From assembly GCA_025716815.1 (NCBI GenBank), contig JAIXMN010000002.1, positions 2,170,001 through 2,234,000 of the forward strand: a stretch of DNA of 64,000 nt, given 5' to 3'. The stretch is from Dichotomocladium elegans. Its lineage: Eukaryota > Mucoromycota > Mucoromycetes > Mucorales > Lichtheimiaceae. Positions within the stretch are counted from its first letter, which is position 1; each line of letters begins with the position of its first letter. Positions 34,306 through 45,950 of the stretch are shown one piece after another. Position numbers and translations under genes: made by a program. The notes beneath the pieces are model-generated. The model searched no databases. It saw only the letters and a list, made by a program, of their open reading frames with translations, and was not told the origin of the DNA.

Positions 34306-37300
34306 ATGAGCATTCGATCTTCCATTGACCCCAAAGAATACAACAAGAACAGCCCAACTCTAGACACTGTCGTGACCGGAGAAAGCTGCTTCTATTATAT
34401 CTCGCTTCTGAAAACCTTCCATGACCTCCGGAAGAGCATGACCAACGACGAATATATCATCTTCGTCTACGCAGCTGTTTGGAGATACACCGAGTTTCTC
34501 TTTAACACCCGGCCCGATGCGTACACAAACTCGATGGCTCTGCCTTTAGGTTTAGATCAATGCTTATGTCTTATAAAAGCTGTGGGCGTGTGGGTGGCGG
34601 TGGCAGCAGTCAGTGAAATCCGGTCTCTCATGTTCCTTTTTCCATCCCTCCCGTAGATATTGCCTATGTCTGGCATGCGCACATGCTAAATCCCTTCCAG
34701 TACTACGAAGATATCGCTAAACAGCCGTCTAGAGAATGTTCTATTGGAATCCACTTTGATTTTCCTCTGAAAGCAATGGTAATATGGATTCTGATGATAG
34801 CGAGAAACGGGCATATGCTGAGATTGTTTATGGGCTGACGGGGACGGCACGTAGCATGACACCTACCAGGAGGATTTGAAGAGAACTCCCCTTCCGAAAG
34901 CGTCGCCCGTCCATGATGAAGCTAGCCAATCAACAGATATGAGCGCCCCCGCTATCTCCATGCATCCTTTTAATCTCACGCTTGCCGAGATTGCTCGCCA
35001 ATGTTCACGAGAACGTAACCAGAATCATTTAACATGTACGCTCTGCAAAACGCGCCTATACCATACATGGTATGTCCTATTTCTTTCTTTTGCGCAGAAA
35101 GCATATAAAGCTTCATTTTTGTTCTTTGGTCTTTTTTTTTTGATGCAGGGAGCACGCAGCCTTATGGCGCTCGGATCCAAACGTAGAAATCCAGTGCAAT
35201 TACAAGCTAGATAGACACCATAGCTATACTTTGGATACCTATTTGGTCAACCATGTAATGGCGGTGTTACGAAACGGCTTCAGGCAAGTATAATATATAT
35301 ATACATTCGGTTGCAATGCGCCTTTCGTCGACCAGGATCTCTTATTGCTTGCACAGAGGCCCTCTTCTCGACCGCGATGGATATGAGAAATCAGATGAAA
35401 GTTTGAAGGAATACGAGACGTTATGCAAGGAGCTCTGTGAGTCACTTGAGACGAGGAAGTTTCGTCTTTTGCGGAATCCAGATGCCTTGTATGAGGCGCT
35501 TCTTAGCAACGGCGCAGAGCTGGATAGAAAGAAGCGCACCAAAGGAAAGTACAAGAAGTTTGCAGAAGGTAGAGATGCATCCAACTACACAGATGAGAAG
35601 GTTTGCTCAATGGGCTGGTTGTATTCTTGCGTCTCTAGAACTGGTCCAACTCTTGAGGGCCCGATATGAAGGCAATCCTACACCGGAGTTCTCGCTTGAT
35701 CTTATCCAAGCCGTGCTACGACTGAATGAATTTGTAGAGAGCATTGCTGAAACGCCGAGTCTTCATCAGCCAGAGAGTATTGCGTATTCCATTCATCGAT
35801 ATTATGAATTTCTCCAGGTTTATAAGACATCCAAGCGACCGATTGTGCCCAACATAGACATGGGTAATGAGAAGCGTGTGTGTATGAAACAAGAAGACAC
35901 TAATACCATCCTTGCTCGGGTTTAGATCTCGTGTGGCACCTTCACATGCTTCATCCACAAACATATCGTCGAAGTATGATGGGATTTATGCAAAAGATAC
36001 CGAACCATGACGCTATCATTTCGCCATGTGGGCTTGATTCGCATCTTGAAGAGACGCGGCGGATGTGGAAGACGTTTCGAAGTAACCCCGTCCAGCCACA
36101 ACCGGTGGCCAACCCACGCCCTGACCCCGAACCGAAGAAGGTAGTGAATTTGACAGCAGGAGACCAAGTCGAACCGTTTCATCTAGAGAAAAAGCTATTT
36201 ACGTCAATCACCATTTGATCTGTAGGAAAACAAAAAGTTTTCTCTTCTCAGGATAACAAAAAAACCAAAGATTCCTTTTAATAATACCAAAAAGACGGGG
36301 ACTACGCTGAATTATATTAGCGGTACATTCGCGCCGACTGTTTTCAGCAAACCCACCCGAAGAGGCAATAAAGTGGGAACGATCACGGATTTGTATGTGC
36401 TATAACACATGCCGTTTGCAAGGGAAGCAACAAACTGAAATCGGTATGCTACATAGGGGAAGTGAAACCAGTGCAATTAGTTTTCACAACTGGCGCAAGT
36501 ATATCATATTTCTTGGTTTTTCGATCTGCAGTGCTGACACTTTCTGCTAATATTTAGAGAGCACCCGTGAATATCTCCCATCCGATACCCCTCCTGACAC
36601 GCTGGATAGCATGCTGAATGTTGATAATGAGCAAGAAAAGATACTCGTTCAGGCCAGATCCACTACAGGTTATGGCTATATAGGGTTCGTCAGAAGAGGG
36701 GGTTGGTGAAAGAGTCGCCGGAAAGAGTATGCGGTCGAACCAGAGCTCATGTATTTTTTTTTGCGTTCATTCTTTAGAACAATTACGCGGAATGGTAAGG
36801 AACAGAAGAAGGCGTGGTTGAAATCGGAAACCTGACTGACAAACTTTAACGTTTAGTTATTCGTCAAGAGAAAGCACGGAAAAGGTAAGTTAGACCATCT
36901 GTCCAGATATCATTAGATATGGCTGAACCTAATTATTATCGATCTCATCCCTGTGGATAGGATTGTAGGCAGGTAGCAAGTCGAGAGCATTGACCTGTAT
37001 GAGAAACTTATTCGTGTTATTCGCTGCGCCAGATGGGTATGCACCCGAGTTTCCTGTCCAGTCGTGGCCATTACAAAAATGTAAGTACCCATGCTAAACG
37101 AAGGATCCTTCCTCCCGCTATGCATTAATTCTTGCCACGAACGTTGCAGACACAGGCCGGATTCTCCCAGGACAGTCCATTTTTGGACTTGAAGACTATA
37201 CCACAAAGACGAAGTATAAGTTCTGGTCCTCTCGACGGGGCGGACTGATGTACCGCGCTTATAACGACAGCGTTGGGGAATATGGATGGACGACGAACGG

Positions 37301-37562
37301 TTACGACTGGTACTCCGAAGAAGAGTGTCAATTTGTTCTCAGTGAACCTGGTGAATTTGAAGGTACCGAGTTTCTTGGTCTCGCTCAAAAGATAGTTGTT
37401 GGGCATATGGCTCTGCGGCGCAATCCACACTATGTATACGATACCGCGGCAATGCAGCGCATGGTGCCGCCACCTCAGACCCAAGAACTTTTATTCTCTC
37501 AACGGTCGTCCGTGCATCAATTAAACAGGACCTTCTCGAATCACCGATCGTCTTTCTCCTAG
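34306..37562 (+). CDS. DUF1399 / glycine-rich-domain (GRDP)-like protein
   Basis: Well-supported exons: 34306-34549, 34657-34778, 34855-35069, 35149-35283, 35357-35568, 35639-35863, 35926-36140, 36226-36392, then one from 36558, and near the end 36977-37080 and 37150-37562. Two DUF1399 signatures appear: DIAYVWHAHMLNPFQYYED and DLVWHLHMLHPQTYRR. The C-terminal part reads FVLFAAPDGYAPEF, GQSIFGLEDYTTKTKYKFWS, EYGWTTNGYDWYSEEE and GLAQKIVVGHMALRRNPHYV. Between about 36670 and 36976 I could not fix the small exons; candidates are 36777-36797 and 36858-36884. If the intron at 36141 is retained the protein stops at 36218 (481 residues). Intron 4 (35284-35356) uses a GC donor. Biochemical role unknown; plant relatives affect stress responses. 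Confidence 0.8.
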
Positions 37563-37848
37563 TTCTACAATAAGAGAGATTCTCGAATAAGATTCGTCTC
37601 ATGTATTTTGATTGGATATAATAAATCTGGCGATACTCATATCATTCATCAATGATTGGATGATGTATCCCACAGTTATCATTTGATACGCACTGTACGC
37701 GAAAGAAGCGGGGTTTCCGTAAAAGTGGGTTTTGGGGGGAGGAAGGAGCGGGAGGCGCGGGTGGAGCCCCCGGTGTGGGCAATGACCTACATTGATCGTT
37801 GCGCGGGCTTCGGCTTTTCCCCCCTCCTCTCCCATACTGTACACCAAA

Positions 37849-38403
37849 ATGGCACCAAAGTCTGGCATCGCTGTTGGTCTCAACAAGGGTCATATCACCA
37901 CCGTCCGCGAGCTTAAGCAGAAGCCCTCTTACCGCAAGGGCGTACGTATGGATGGATGGATGGATGGATGGATGGATGGATAGGATTGGGTTGGGTTGGG
38001 GGTTAAATAAAGACACGCTGTGAACTGACGTATCTGCAATTCATTCATTTTATATATATATATATATATATAATGCACCACTTCGTTGTCCTCCCGCATA
38101 TTTGCTTTTTACAAATATAGGCTCTCAGCAAGCGTACTGCCTTTGTTCGTAACATCGTCCGTGAGGTCGCCGGTTTCGCTCCCTATGAGCGCCGTGTCAT
38201 GGAATTGATCAAGAACTCCAAGGACAAGCGTGCCAAGAAGCTTACCAAGAGAAGAGTAAGGAATACATATTTGTTCGTCCTCTTGATCTCACTGGACGGA
38301 TTGACATTGACTTTTTTGTTTCTAGCTCGGTACCTTCGTTCGCGCCAAGAAGAAGATTGACGAGCTCTCCGCTGTTATTGCCGAGTCGCGCCGTCATCAC
38401 TAA
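37849..38403 (+). CDS. rpl36: 60S ribosomal protein eL36
   Basis: Exons 37849-37941, 38121-38255, 38326-38403 give 101 residues, the full family length. The protein reads [18 protein letters not shown], then [20 protein letters not shown] and [15 protein letters not shown], ending RRHH, all standard for eL36. Intron 1 carries a GGAT tetranucleotide run (about 37949-37982) and an AT run (38054-38072). The start lies in the context CCAAAATGGC after a pyrimidine-rich leader, as for other ribosomal genes. Confidence 0.98.
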
Positions 38404-38701
38404 AAGTTCTCGTTTCCATAATCTCAATTCGATTGGATTAAACCGTTCTATGCTTTTGTCTTTGATAAAAGCATGCAGAAAACGCAAAATGGAAAAGGTG
38501 CGAAACAACTAATGAGGGTCGAAGTATTTATTTTTTTCTTACATGAAGAAAAATGCGAGGGAGTGTGTATATACAGTAGATGTTTGTATATATTAAGGGG
38601 AGACGGGGGGGAGCGAAAAGGAGGAGAGCGTGCGTACATGATATCGAGAGGGAGGAGAATAGTAGTGATGGGGTAAACATATCGGATGCGCTCCATCTAT
38701 T

Positions 38702-40018
38702 TCAATACTGGTCTGGAGGTTGTTGTGACCAACCTTGCCGCCGCCGTTGTTGTCTTGATCGAGATAAAGCATTGGTTTGGCGATCGTCGCGTTTCCGCTG
38801 CAACAGACCCCACCGGAGGCGGTCGCACCATCCACCCGGCATGCAGCATGGGCACCAAGACCAGCAGCAACCGATGCCCCACCAGCAATGCATTAATCCA
38901 GGGTCCAGCTCGATGCTTTTGACCGATCCGACGCTGTACCACCTCCCCGATGTAGGTACAGCATCCACCAAACCTTGGTCGGCATAATACATGGACGATG
39001 TCATGCTTGTGGTATCATCTTCTTCTGCATCAATGTGTGTTGCCATAGCTACCGTTGACCCAATATTGTCAAGCAACAGCAGCCCACTAAGGAGTAAGAA
39101 TGTGTTCAAAAGGTCATTCTGACGATCACTGCCGTGGGCGTCATGCTGATCATTATTTTCACTATCCTTAGCATGTGTGGTGTTTGAGGCTACTGGTTGC
39201 CGAAACGGGTTGGTCTTGTTTTCTATTGCTGTATGGGCCCAGGCTATAAAGCGATTACCAGCGAGAAACTCGGCGACCAATTTGCCGTCTTGGTAGTAGC
39301 ACCGGAGATCATAACTGGCGCCGGTGCTGCATGGTATTACACGCCACCGGTACGTTTGCCCGTTAATCCACTGGAACGATAGCGTCGTCGTTATGAGTGA
39401 GACGTGATACTGCTGTTGGTGATTTTGTGCGATAAAATTGAATGCATGCTGATTCCGCGATGCGAGGGACCATACCGCCCGTTTTTGTTCATCATATAAT
39501 GTCACATAGGGTAGAAGATGGGTCGGTATCGCTGATGATGAAGAAGCTGCATTATGACTACTGCTATCCGATGCCGTCGTAGCTTGTTCTATCACATTGA
39601 GAAGCGGCATTTGCGGGCGGTAATAGGTATGGGTCTTTGACCGGCATATAGTGCAAAGACCACCACTTGTTTCATTCGTCATCGCCGTCTGTGGCGGAGG
39701 ATCGTTTGTACTGCTCGACACAGTTGGGTGGTCAAGATGAATTGCTAGGTCGAGGGCAATGATGCTATTCCCATTGCTGTTGTCGATCGTCGCTGCACGG
39801 CGGTAGTGACCGGGATCATCTGCACACATGGGCAGAGCGGGAGAATATTCAGGCCACCGCGACAGTAACGGTGGCCGTGGCGCTGTGATTGGAGAGAAGA
39901 TCTCGTCGGTTTTTAAATGGGTAGGAAGGGTAGGCGGTTGGTTACTGCTATCGCGCATCACCATCGTGGTAGAATGAGTAGCATTCGGACCAGCCGATGC
40001 AGGTGGGGCTTGTGACAT
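38702..40018 (-). CDS. uncharacterised protein, possible tubby-C2/DUF6593-like domain
   Basis: A 438-codon open frame. The first 170 residues are disordered and rich in Ser, Thr and Pro with one CTIC motif. Residues about 170-275 look folded: HLLPYVTLYDEQKRAVWSLA, then SFQWINGQTYRWRVI and DLRCYYQDGKLVAEFLAGNR. The 'NGQTYRWR' plus 'KLVAEF' pattern resembles fungal tubby-C2-like (DUF6593) proteins; this is an inference. A hydrophobic LLNTFLLLSGLLLLDNI segment may be a membrane helix. The last 60 residues (CWWGIGCCWSWCPCC and an Arg/Gln-rich end) look like out-of-frame translation, so a 3-prime intron or a different end near 38950 is likely. Confidence 0.6.
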   Translation of the reverse strand: MSQAPPASAGPNATHSTTMVMRDSSNQPPTLPTHLKTDEIFSPITAPRPPLLSRWPEYSPALPMCADDPGHYRRAATIDNSNGNSIIALDLAIHLDHPTVSSSTNDPPPQTAMTNETSGGLCTICRSKTHTYYRPQMPLLNVIEQATTASDSSSHNAASSSSAIPTHLLPYVTLYDEQKRAVWSLASRNQHAFNFIAQNHQQQYHVSLITTTLSFQWINGQTYRWRVIPCSTGASYDLRCYYQDGKLVAEFLAGNRFIAWAHTAIENKTNPFRQPVASNTTHAKDSENNDQHDAHGSDRQNDLLNTFLLLSGLLLLDNIGSTVAMATHIDAEEDDTTSMTSSMYYADQGLVDAVPTSGRWYSVGSVKSIELDPGLMHCWWGIGCCWSWCPCCMPGGWCDRLRWGLLQRKRDDRQTNALSRSRQQRRRQGWSQQPPDQY

Positions 40019-40523
40019 GTCGTTTCGTTTTATTACAAGGTGAAAGAAGAAAGGTATTGGCGGAAAAAGGGATAAGGATGGAGTGAGTGGGCTTGGAAAA
40101 GCCGTGGTTGAAAGAGAGAGAGAGCAGGTCGTGGGTTTGTTGGCTAGTCTGTTGGGTGTGTATTGTTCCTTTTAGGTCTGCTCCTGTAAAATTTCAGGCG
40201 CGCAAACGGGATTTTCATGAGCAGATACGGAATTTGGATATTGGCACAAAAATAGGACCTATTTTTAAGGAGTCCACCAAGGCTCTTTTCCCTCTCTATG
40301 TGTCCTGTGTTACTTTGGCATTCATCGGCCGCTGGGGACGGTATCATATTACAAAGCACCAGGATGAAGTACATCCATATCATCATGTAGTTGCATTGAA
40401 AAGCATTGGGATGGTTTCTTTTTCATTTAATTTCTAGTTAATGACAGAGAGAATGCGTCCTTCCTTTCCCTGTTTTAGCAAGAGCGAGCGAAAGCGGAAA
40501 GAGAAAGAGTATGATGGCGAGAT
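40019..40523. other. intergenic, no supported gene
   Basis: Upstream region of the minus-strand protein and the 3-prime side of OSCP. A plus-strand frame at 40087-40437 has a hydrophobic stretch but no family support. Confidence 0.4.
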
Positions 40524-41483
40524 TTAAACAGAGTCTAATGGAGGAAAAGATGAACACACTGAATACTCACTCTGCCGCTCCTCATTTGGCTTACCGGTGA
40601 TGAGCTTGTTGAGCTTGGCAACCTTGGACGAGACCGTCAAATCAATGCTCTTATCGCCGATCTCAACAAGAATGCCGCCGAGAATATCGGCCTTGACCTT
40701 GTTCTTAACCAACAGCTTCTTGCCATCGGCGAGCTTGCTCTTCTGCAAAGCATCCGTAATCTTGTTCAAAGTAGCCTTGTCCAATTCCTTCATGTTTGCA
40801 AGAAAAGAAGCAAAAAAGTGTCAGCATCACATATTGTAAAGCACCTTCCGTGCCTATGTTCACCTTGACCGAGGTAATAGTCAGCGGCAGCTCGTTGCGG
40901 TGAGCACTCATGAGTTCAGCATAAGCGCTAAGCACCTTGACGGTCTGATCGAGACGGCTGTTCTCGTTGAGGACCTCGAAAAGATTCTTGGTCAAGGGGC
41001 TGACCTTGCCAGCCTTGTTGAGGAGAGCATTGATGCCCTCAACCTTAACCTGACGGGGAACAGTGGGGTTCTCAAGGAAGGCCTGGACAGCCTTGTCCTT
41101 GCTAATGAGACTCTGGAGCGAGGACAAGTCGCGTTCAACGGCCTCGAGCGCGTTCTGGCGAACAGCTGCAGTATACAATGCAGTGGCGTAACGACCGTCA
41201 AGACCAAAGAGGGTAATGGGCGCCTATATGGGTATTTTTCGCATCAATGGACATGCTTGCATGAGCGAAACGTCTCGAGTTTTCAAATAGCTGCTCTTCA
41301 TTCTAATATTGTTTACCTTGGGACTAGAGGCAGCGGCGTAACCACGGGCCAACTTGGAAGAGAAGAAAAAAAAATATATTAAATCGGAATCCACAGAGCG
41401 AGAATTTCGCAAGTATCCATTATGTACAGAAGGAATGGTACCTTGGGGGCAGCAGTCGACAGACGAGTGAATCGGGAGGCCAT
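40524..41483 (-). CDS. atp5: mitochondrial ATP synthase OSCP subunit
   Basis: Peripheral-stalk subunit joining F1 to the stator. Exons 41483-41442, 41352-41317, 41223-40864, 40787-40524. The start MASRFTRLSTAAPK and next exon LARGYAAASSPK form a mitochondrial presequence. The mature part begins GLDGRYATALYTAAVRQNAL and continues FLENPTVPRQVKVEGI, KNLFEVLNENSRLDQTVKVL and KVKADILGGILVEIGDKSID, all OSCP signatures. The family normally ends soon after the KLNKLITG position; here the frame runs 19 residues further. The bases after that Gly codon (GTAAGCC) form a good donor, so a last short exon downstream is possible and the true C-terminus is uncertain. Confidence 0.93.
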
Positions 41484-43284
41484 TGTTGAGGTTATGGAAA
41501 GGTTGCAGATACTGTGTCTTCAATCTCTAGGGTCAAAATTTTCGGGGCCCTGACAACCCCAAACCCAGACAGGCAATGACCCCCTGACGTCAGCATTTTA
41601 CTTGTCAGGCCTTGCGGGACGTCCAGGGAATGAAGTCTCTTCGGAGGAACTGCAATTCTACTCGCCATGCTAGTCTTATAAATATGTCTTTACACGAATT
41701 GGCTAGCCCGTTAGTGACTTATACAATAACAATTATGATAGCAAACAAGTCCTGTAATACGTGACCTTATTGCAGAAGTCTTGGCATCTCCTAGGTAACG
41801 AAAAATCCTAATACCAAACGCAGACAATACCCTAACAATCGAAAGCAGCAACTCCAACTTACTAATACTACAGTGGTCTATACGTGTCTATTAATAAAAA
41901 TGAATAATAAAGAATGCCGCTGGGTCAAATACCATTCCTAGGATTATCCCCCTCTAGAGCGGTTTCTCCCATAGGTCAGGGAAGCATGTAAATCATCTTA
42001 TTATCTATCAGCGGTACCTTGAAAGTTTACCATTGCGCGATGGCTGATTGGAGCCTGGTATTTGCGTGGATACAATAACAGTCCGCTCTAATGGGTACAT
42101 ATCAATGTCAGCAACAGTATACTATTATAGCGACCTAGCCATATAGTGAAGTAGTAATATCTCACTGTTAGCGATTTGTACGTATAATGATGACAAGAGA
42201 TGACGGCTTGCCCCTTCACGCTCTAAACATCAATAGCCACAAGGCCACCTCAGATTGTGGATAACGAAACAAGGCGTATTCAGGTCTATATGTGTTCAAT
42301 GCGAGTAGCCTTCACAGTGCTTTCGCGCTTGTCGTATCTGTAATTAAGACCCCCTTGCACACGTTCAGTGGCCTACTTTTTTCTCTTTTTATGTGTGAAG
42401 GTTGATTTGCCGCAATGCTATCTCTTCCGTCAGCGGCAAAAATCAACGTAACACTGGATGCGAATGGTCGCTTTTCATGTCATTTCAACAGACGTACTTG
42501 CGGGCTGTGTGTGCTCCGGCCTGGCATCATGGGGGGGATGGGAAGCGTGTCTTCTGCACAATGCTAAGTTCTAACAAGTAGCAGTATGCGGGCAGCATCA
42601 TTTTTATTAACAATGTTTGCCTTTTGTTAAAATGCTGTCTCTCTAACCGACAAGATGTTGATGCTATGCCATCATGCATGGGTCCCATGAAGCATGGCAT
42701 TTTTTGCCACATTCGCAATAAGCCACGTAGGCTTCTCCACAATGGCATATTCTTGCACAATTACATCCAATCCCAGATCCTCGGCCTAACGAAAGAAAGG
42801 GGGGGGAAACGCAGTGGGTCGGTCATACGAGCTTATCATATAATTCCGATTCGTCGCACATTCGCAGTAAACAGAATGAACATATGGGCTTAGCTCTCGG
42901 CATTGTTCTAGGTGCTGCACAGGATAACAAAAAGGGCTGCATAAGGCTGGCTGGTCATGAGAAAGAGGTGTGGCATCCGGATTTTGTATGGTATTTTTGC
43001 TTTTACACAGTGTAGCATAAATCATGGATGGTAAACAAATATTGTTTGTGGGGTAGAGAAGATTGTCTCCATGACGAGTAGTTATGAATCTTATCCGAAA
43101 CACATGAGACAATCACCAGCGGTTTAAGAATGAAACCTTGGGGTTGGTGGGGAGAAGCGTCCATATGCGTTCCTGTGAGAAAGAGTGCGGGGGGGGGGGT
43201 GAAATACAAAGCGCAGTTTCGAAATACTACGCACGGCTTTGTTCATATTTTCGCCCCTCTTCCTCATTTCTCTCGAAGGCAAGA
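41484..43284. other. 1.8 kb intergenic region
   Basis: AT-rich, no convincing coding sequence. A CRE-like palindrome TGACGTCA lies at about 41584-41591, roughly 100 bp upstream of the OSCP start. A 35-bp imperfect palindrome sits at 42666-42700. Frames at 42624-42893 overlap in several phases and are not supported. Confidence 0.5.
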
Positions 43285-44019
43285 ATGACTTCAGCAAAAC
43301 GTACGAGTCTTGGAGTGCATTTGATGAGCACTCGTAATCGGCTCGAGCTGCAAGAAATGTTCGATGCCATTGACAAAGACCAGGATGGCAAAGTGTCATT
43401 ACCTGAACTTGAAGAGATGCTTCACACGGCCGGTCTTGCTGCCAACCAGAGCACGGTGACCTCGATGGTAGTAGAAACAAATGAAAAAGGAGAAAATAAA
43501 ATTCTTCGCATATCACCAAGGTGGTTGGCAATCATTGAATCAACCAAACAAAACAAAATATAGTTACAGGCCATCCACATCGACAACGACGGAAATATCG
43601 GTTTCGAGGAGTTTGTCAAGTTGATGCGGCCAACATTGTCGAATCCGCACCGGTTGACGAAAAAACAGCAGGAACTGAAGGAGGCATTTGATGCATTCGA
43701 TACCGACGGAAGTGGATGTATCAATGCCGAGGAGCTCATGACGATGATGAAGCAACTCGGCGACGGTATCACGCTCGACGAGGCTCAGAAAATGATTGCC
43801 GAGGCAGATAGTGACAAAAGTGGCGGAATTGACTTTGCCGAATTCTCGCGGATGATGGGTATCCGACCACCTGATTCCTATGGACCCGCCTCCCCGACTT
43901 CACCCATGTCGCCTTCAGGGACCGCAGATGGAGCGCTTCATCACCATCATCACCGATACTCAATGAGAAAGTTCTTTTGTAAAGAGTGCCAGCATCAAAA
44001 CACGACATCACATCCCTAA
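43285..44019 (+). CDS. calmodulin-like EF-hand protein 1
   Basis: Exons 43285-43467 and 43570-44019 give 210 residues. Four EF-hands: [22 protein letters not shown] (starting the second exon), [12 protein letters not shown] and [12 protein letters not shown]. The first, third and fourth have full calcium-loop acidic positions; the second loop is split by the intron and less regular. A tail after residue 160 is Ser/Pro-rich with a His run and ends with a CKEC pair. It should be a calcium sensor. The next gene downstream is also a four-EF-hand protein in the same orientation, suggesting an old tandem duplication. Confidence 0.9.
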
Positions 44020-44485
44020 AACTTCTTTAATTTTGTGCAACGTTCTTTTCAGTCATGTTGGTTTTTTCTTTTTTCATAATTTGAACAAATGGCGATCCTA
44101 GAGAATATATACATGGTCACGCCGATCTTTCTCTTCATTCTATCTTTACCCCGTGTCATCCTTCCCCCCGCCCTCCATCCTCGGCGCCTCAGTACTGTTC
44201 ACTGCCGCTCGATCAATCGAGCTTCTATGCAACGAAGAAGGTTTAATTTTAGAAATGCCTCGAAGGGCGGAACCCAGGCACTGACCGGAGTTTTTCTGAA
44301 AATGAGTTCCCTCCCCCTGTGAAGAGGGTAAGGCAGTCGGAGTAAGTGGTTGTTCTTTTAGAAGCGTCGAAAGGACGAGTAGAAAGATCTGAACCACAAA
44401 GCTTATCACCCATCGGTGCCTATAAATTGAGGTCGATGACGGTCCTCTCTTTCCCTGTCTTACTCATTAAATAAGCTCACCAGCC
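44020..44485. other. intergenic between the EF-hand genes
   Basis: 466 bp holding the 3-prime UTR of the first and promoter of the second EF-hand gene. Nothing else recognised. Confidence 0.5.
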
Positions 44486-45105
44486 ATGCTTCACTCAACC
44501 CGACCCCCCACTGTGCCCTTGGACAGGCCACCAAAGTCGATTTCTGCGGATCATCTCCGTATCAGTATCGAAGAACTCGAGTCGTTAGAGCAAGGTATAT
44601 GTCAGCACATGCCCTACAGCAAGCAAATGGTCAGCTCACACCACCTTTAGCCTTTCGTATGTTTGATTCTACAGGAAGTGGGGCCATCCCCTTGGGCCAG
44701 TTCAAACAAATCATCGGCAAACTGAATATTGCGACGGATCCTATTGATATTGACTTGATTGCTCGCGCCGTCGATGTTAACAACGACCGTGTCATTGACT
44801 TTGAAGAGTTTGCCGCAGCCATGGTCCGCCATTGGCTTCACGATGATGACGTCATCTCCCCTCCTGCGCTCGAAGATTATTCCAGCAGACCGTACCAGGA
44901 TGAAGACGCAGTCGATCTACTGGAGTGCTTTCAGGAATTTGATAAGAATCGCGACGGCTTGATTAGCCAGGCAGAACTTGAGGAGGTTATGATCAACCTT
45001 GGGGAGCGATTATCCCCACAGGACATTAAAGCCATGATGATCGAGGCTGACACGAACAAAGACGGTTTCATCGACTTTGAGGAATTCAAGAACCTCATGC
45101 CGTAA
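44486..45105 (+). CDS. calmodulin/centrin-like EF-hand protein 2
   Basis: Exons 44486-44594 and 44651-45105 give 187 residues. A 35-residue polar N-terminus precedes four EF-hands: DSTGSGAIPLGQ, DVNNDRVIDFEE, DKNRDGLISQAE and DTNKDGFIDFEE. The first loop ends in Gln where calcium-binding loops have Glu, so site 1 is probably weak. The spacing of hands and the extended N-terminus resemble centrin and calmodulin-like proteins; the C-terminus lacks the centrin-type Tyr. The short intron (44595-44650) joins the frame at AFRMFDSTGSG. Confidence 0.88.
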
Positions 45106-45599
45106 TAGAAATGAAGGTTAAAGTTGATCATATACCCTAATAACTGCTCTAGATTTCATCATCCCATTCCAATTCTCTCATCCTCTTGTACATATTCTGT
45201 ATCGCTTTACGTTTTTTCTATCACATGTTATAATTCTTATTATTCGGCAGAATTTATATGCGAAAAATGGTCCTGACCCCCCTCACACGTGGGTAATCTT
45301 CCAATGAGCTATCCGCACTTTCCAATGTTTTAAAATAGCTGATTGTAGAAAAGAATATGATTGAAACGGGTGCGGGGTATCTTCGATCGGGCTAAGTAAG
45401 CTGTGCACTTACTTTATTTTCAAAAATAAATGTCGTAAACAAGATAAAATAATGTCGTGCAAAATGCAAAAAAAATGTCGCATTGAATTATATAAATTTG
45501 TCGTATCAATAGGCAAAAAGATTTCGCATCCATGGATTAAAACCTGTTAGTCAACAGAAAAACACTACTCCTCCATACGCTTTAACTTACACTCAAGGG
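45106..45599. other. intergenic, AT-rich
   Basis: Contains the 3-prime UTR of the EF-hand gene and repeated short TGTCG(T/C) words around 45430-45510. No gene. Confidence 0.4.
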
Positions 45600-45945
45600 C
45601 CCCGAATGACCCAGGAGTTATCCTGGGTAGTCCCGGCGATAACCGGGACGGAGAGACAGGAGGAGAGAGCCAGCACACCAGAAGAGAGAGGCGGCGGCGG
45701 AGGGAAGGAGCGGAATGGGGCCTGCGGTGGCAGCGAAAAAGAGCGGAAGGAGCGGAAGGGTGTTCAGGAACTCCTCTCTTCCATGCCTCATCAAGCACGG
45801 GTACGATTGGTTAACCTATAAAGGACAGTGGATGTTAGTTGCAATAATCATACCGGATAAGACCATGGAAGAGAGGGCCGGGATGAAGTCGATGGAGAAA
45901 GGAGATTTCTCAGTTGTCCATTATTTATAGGAAATCAAGGAGGAG
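45600..45945. repeat. dispersed repeat, copy B
   Basis: Partner of 454-770 in the same orientation. It shares the GCGGTGGCAGCGAAAAAGAG type block, GAACTCCTCTCTTCCATG, ATCATACCGGA and the closing TTATTTATAGGAAA. Its left part adds a short palindrome, CCCGG(CGATAA)CCGGG, at about 45632-45647. No shared open frame. Confidence 0.65.
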
Positions 45946-45950
45946 CAGAA

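Noticed and set aside
40087..40437. 116-codon plus-strand frame with a hydrophobic stretch
   Set aside because: Overlaps the upstream region of a minus-strand gene and has no relatives known to me.
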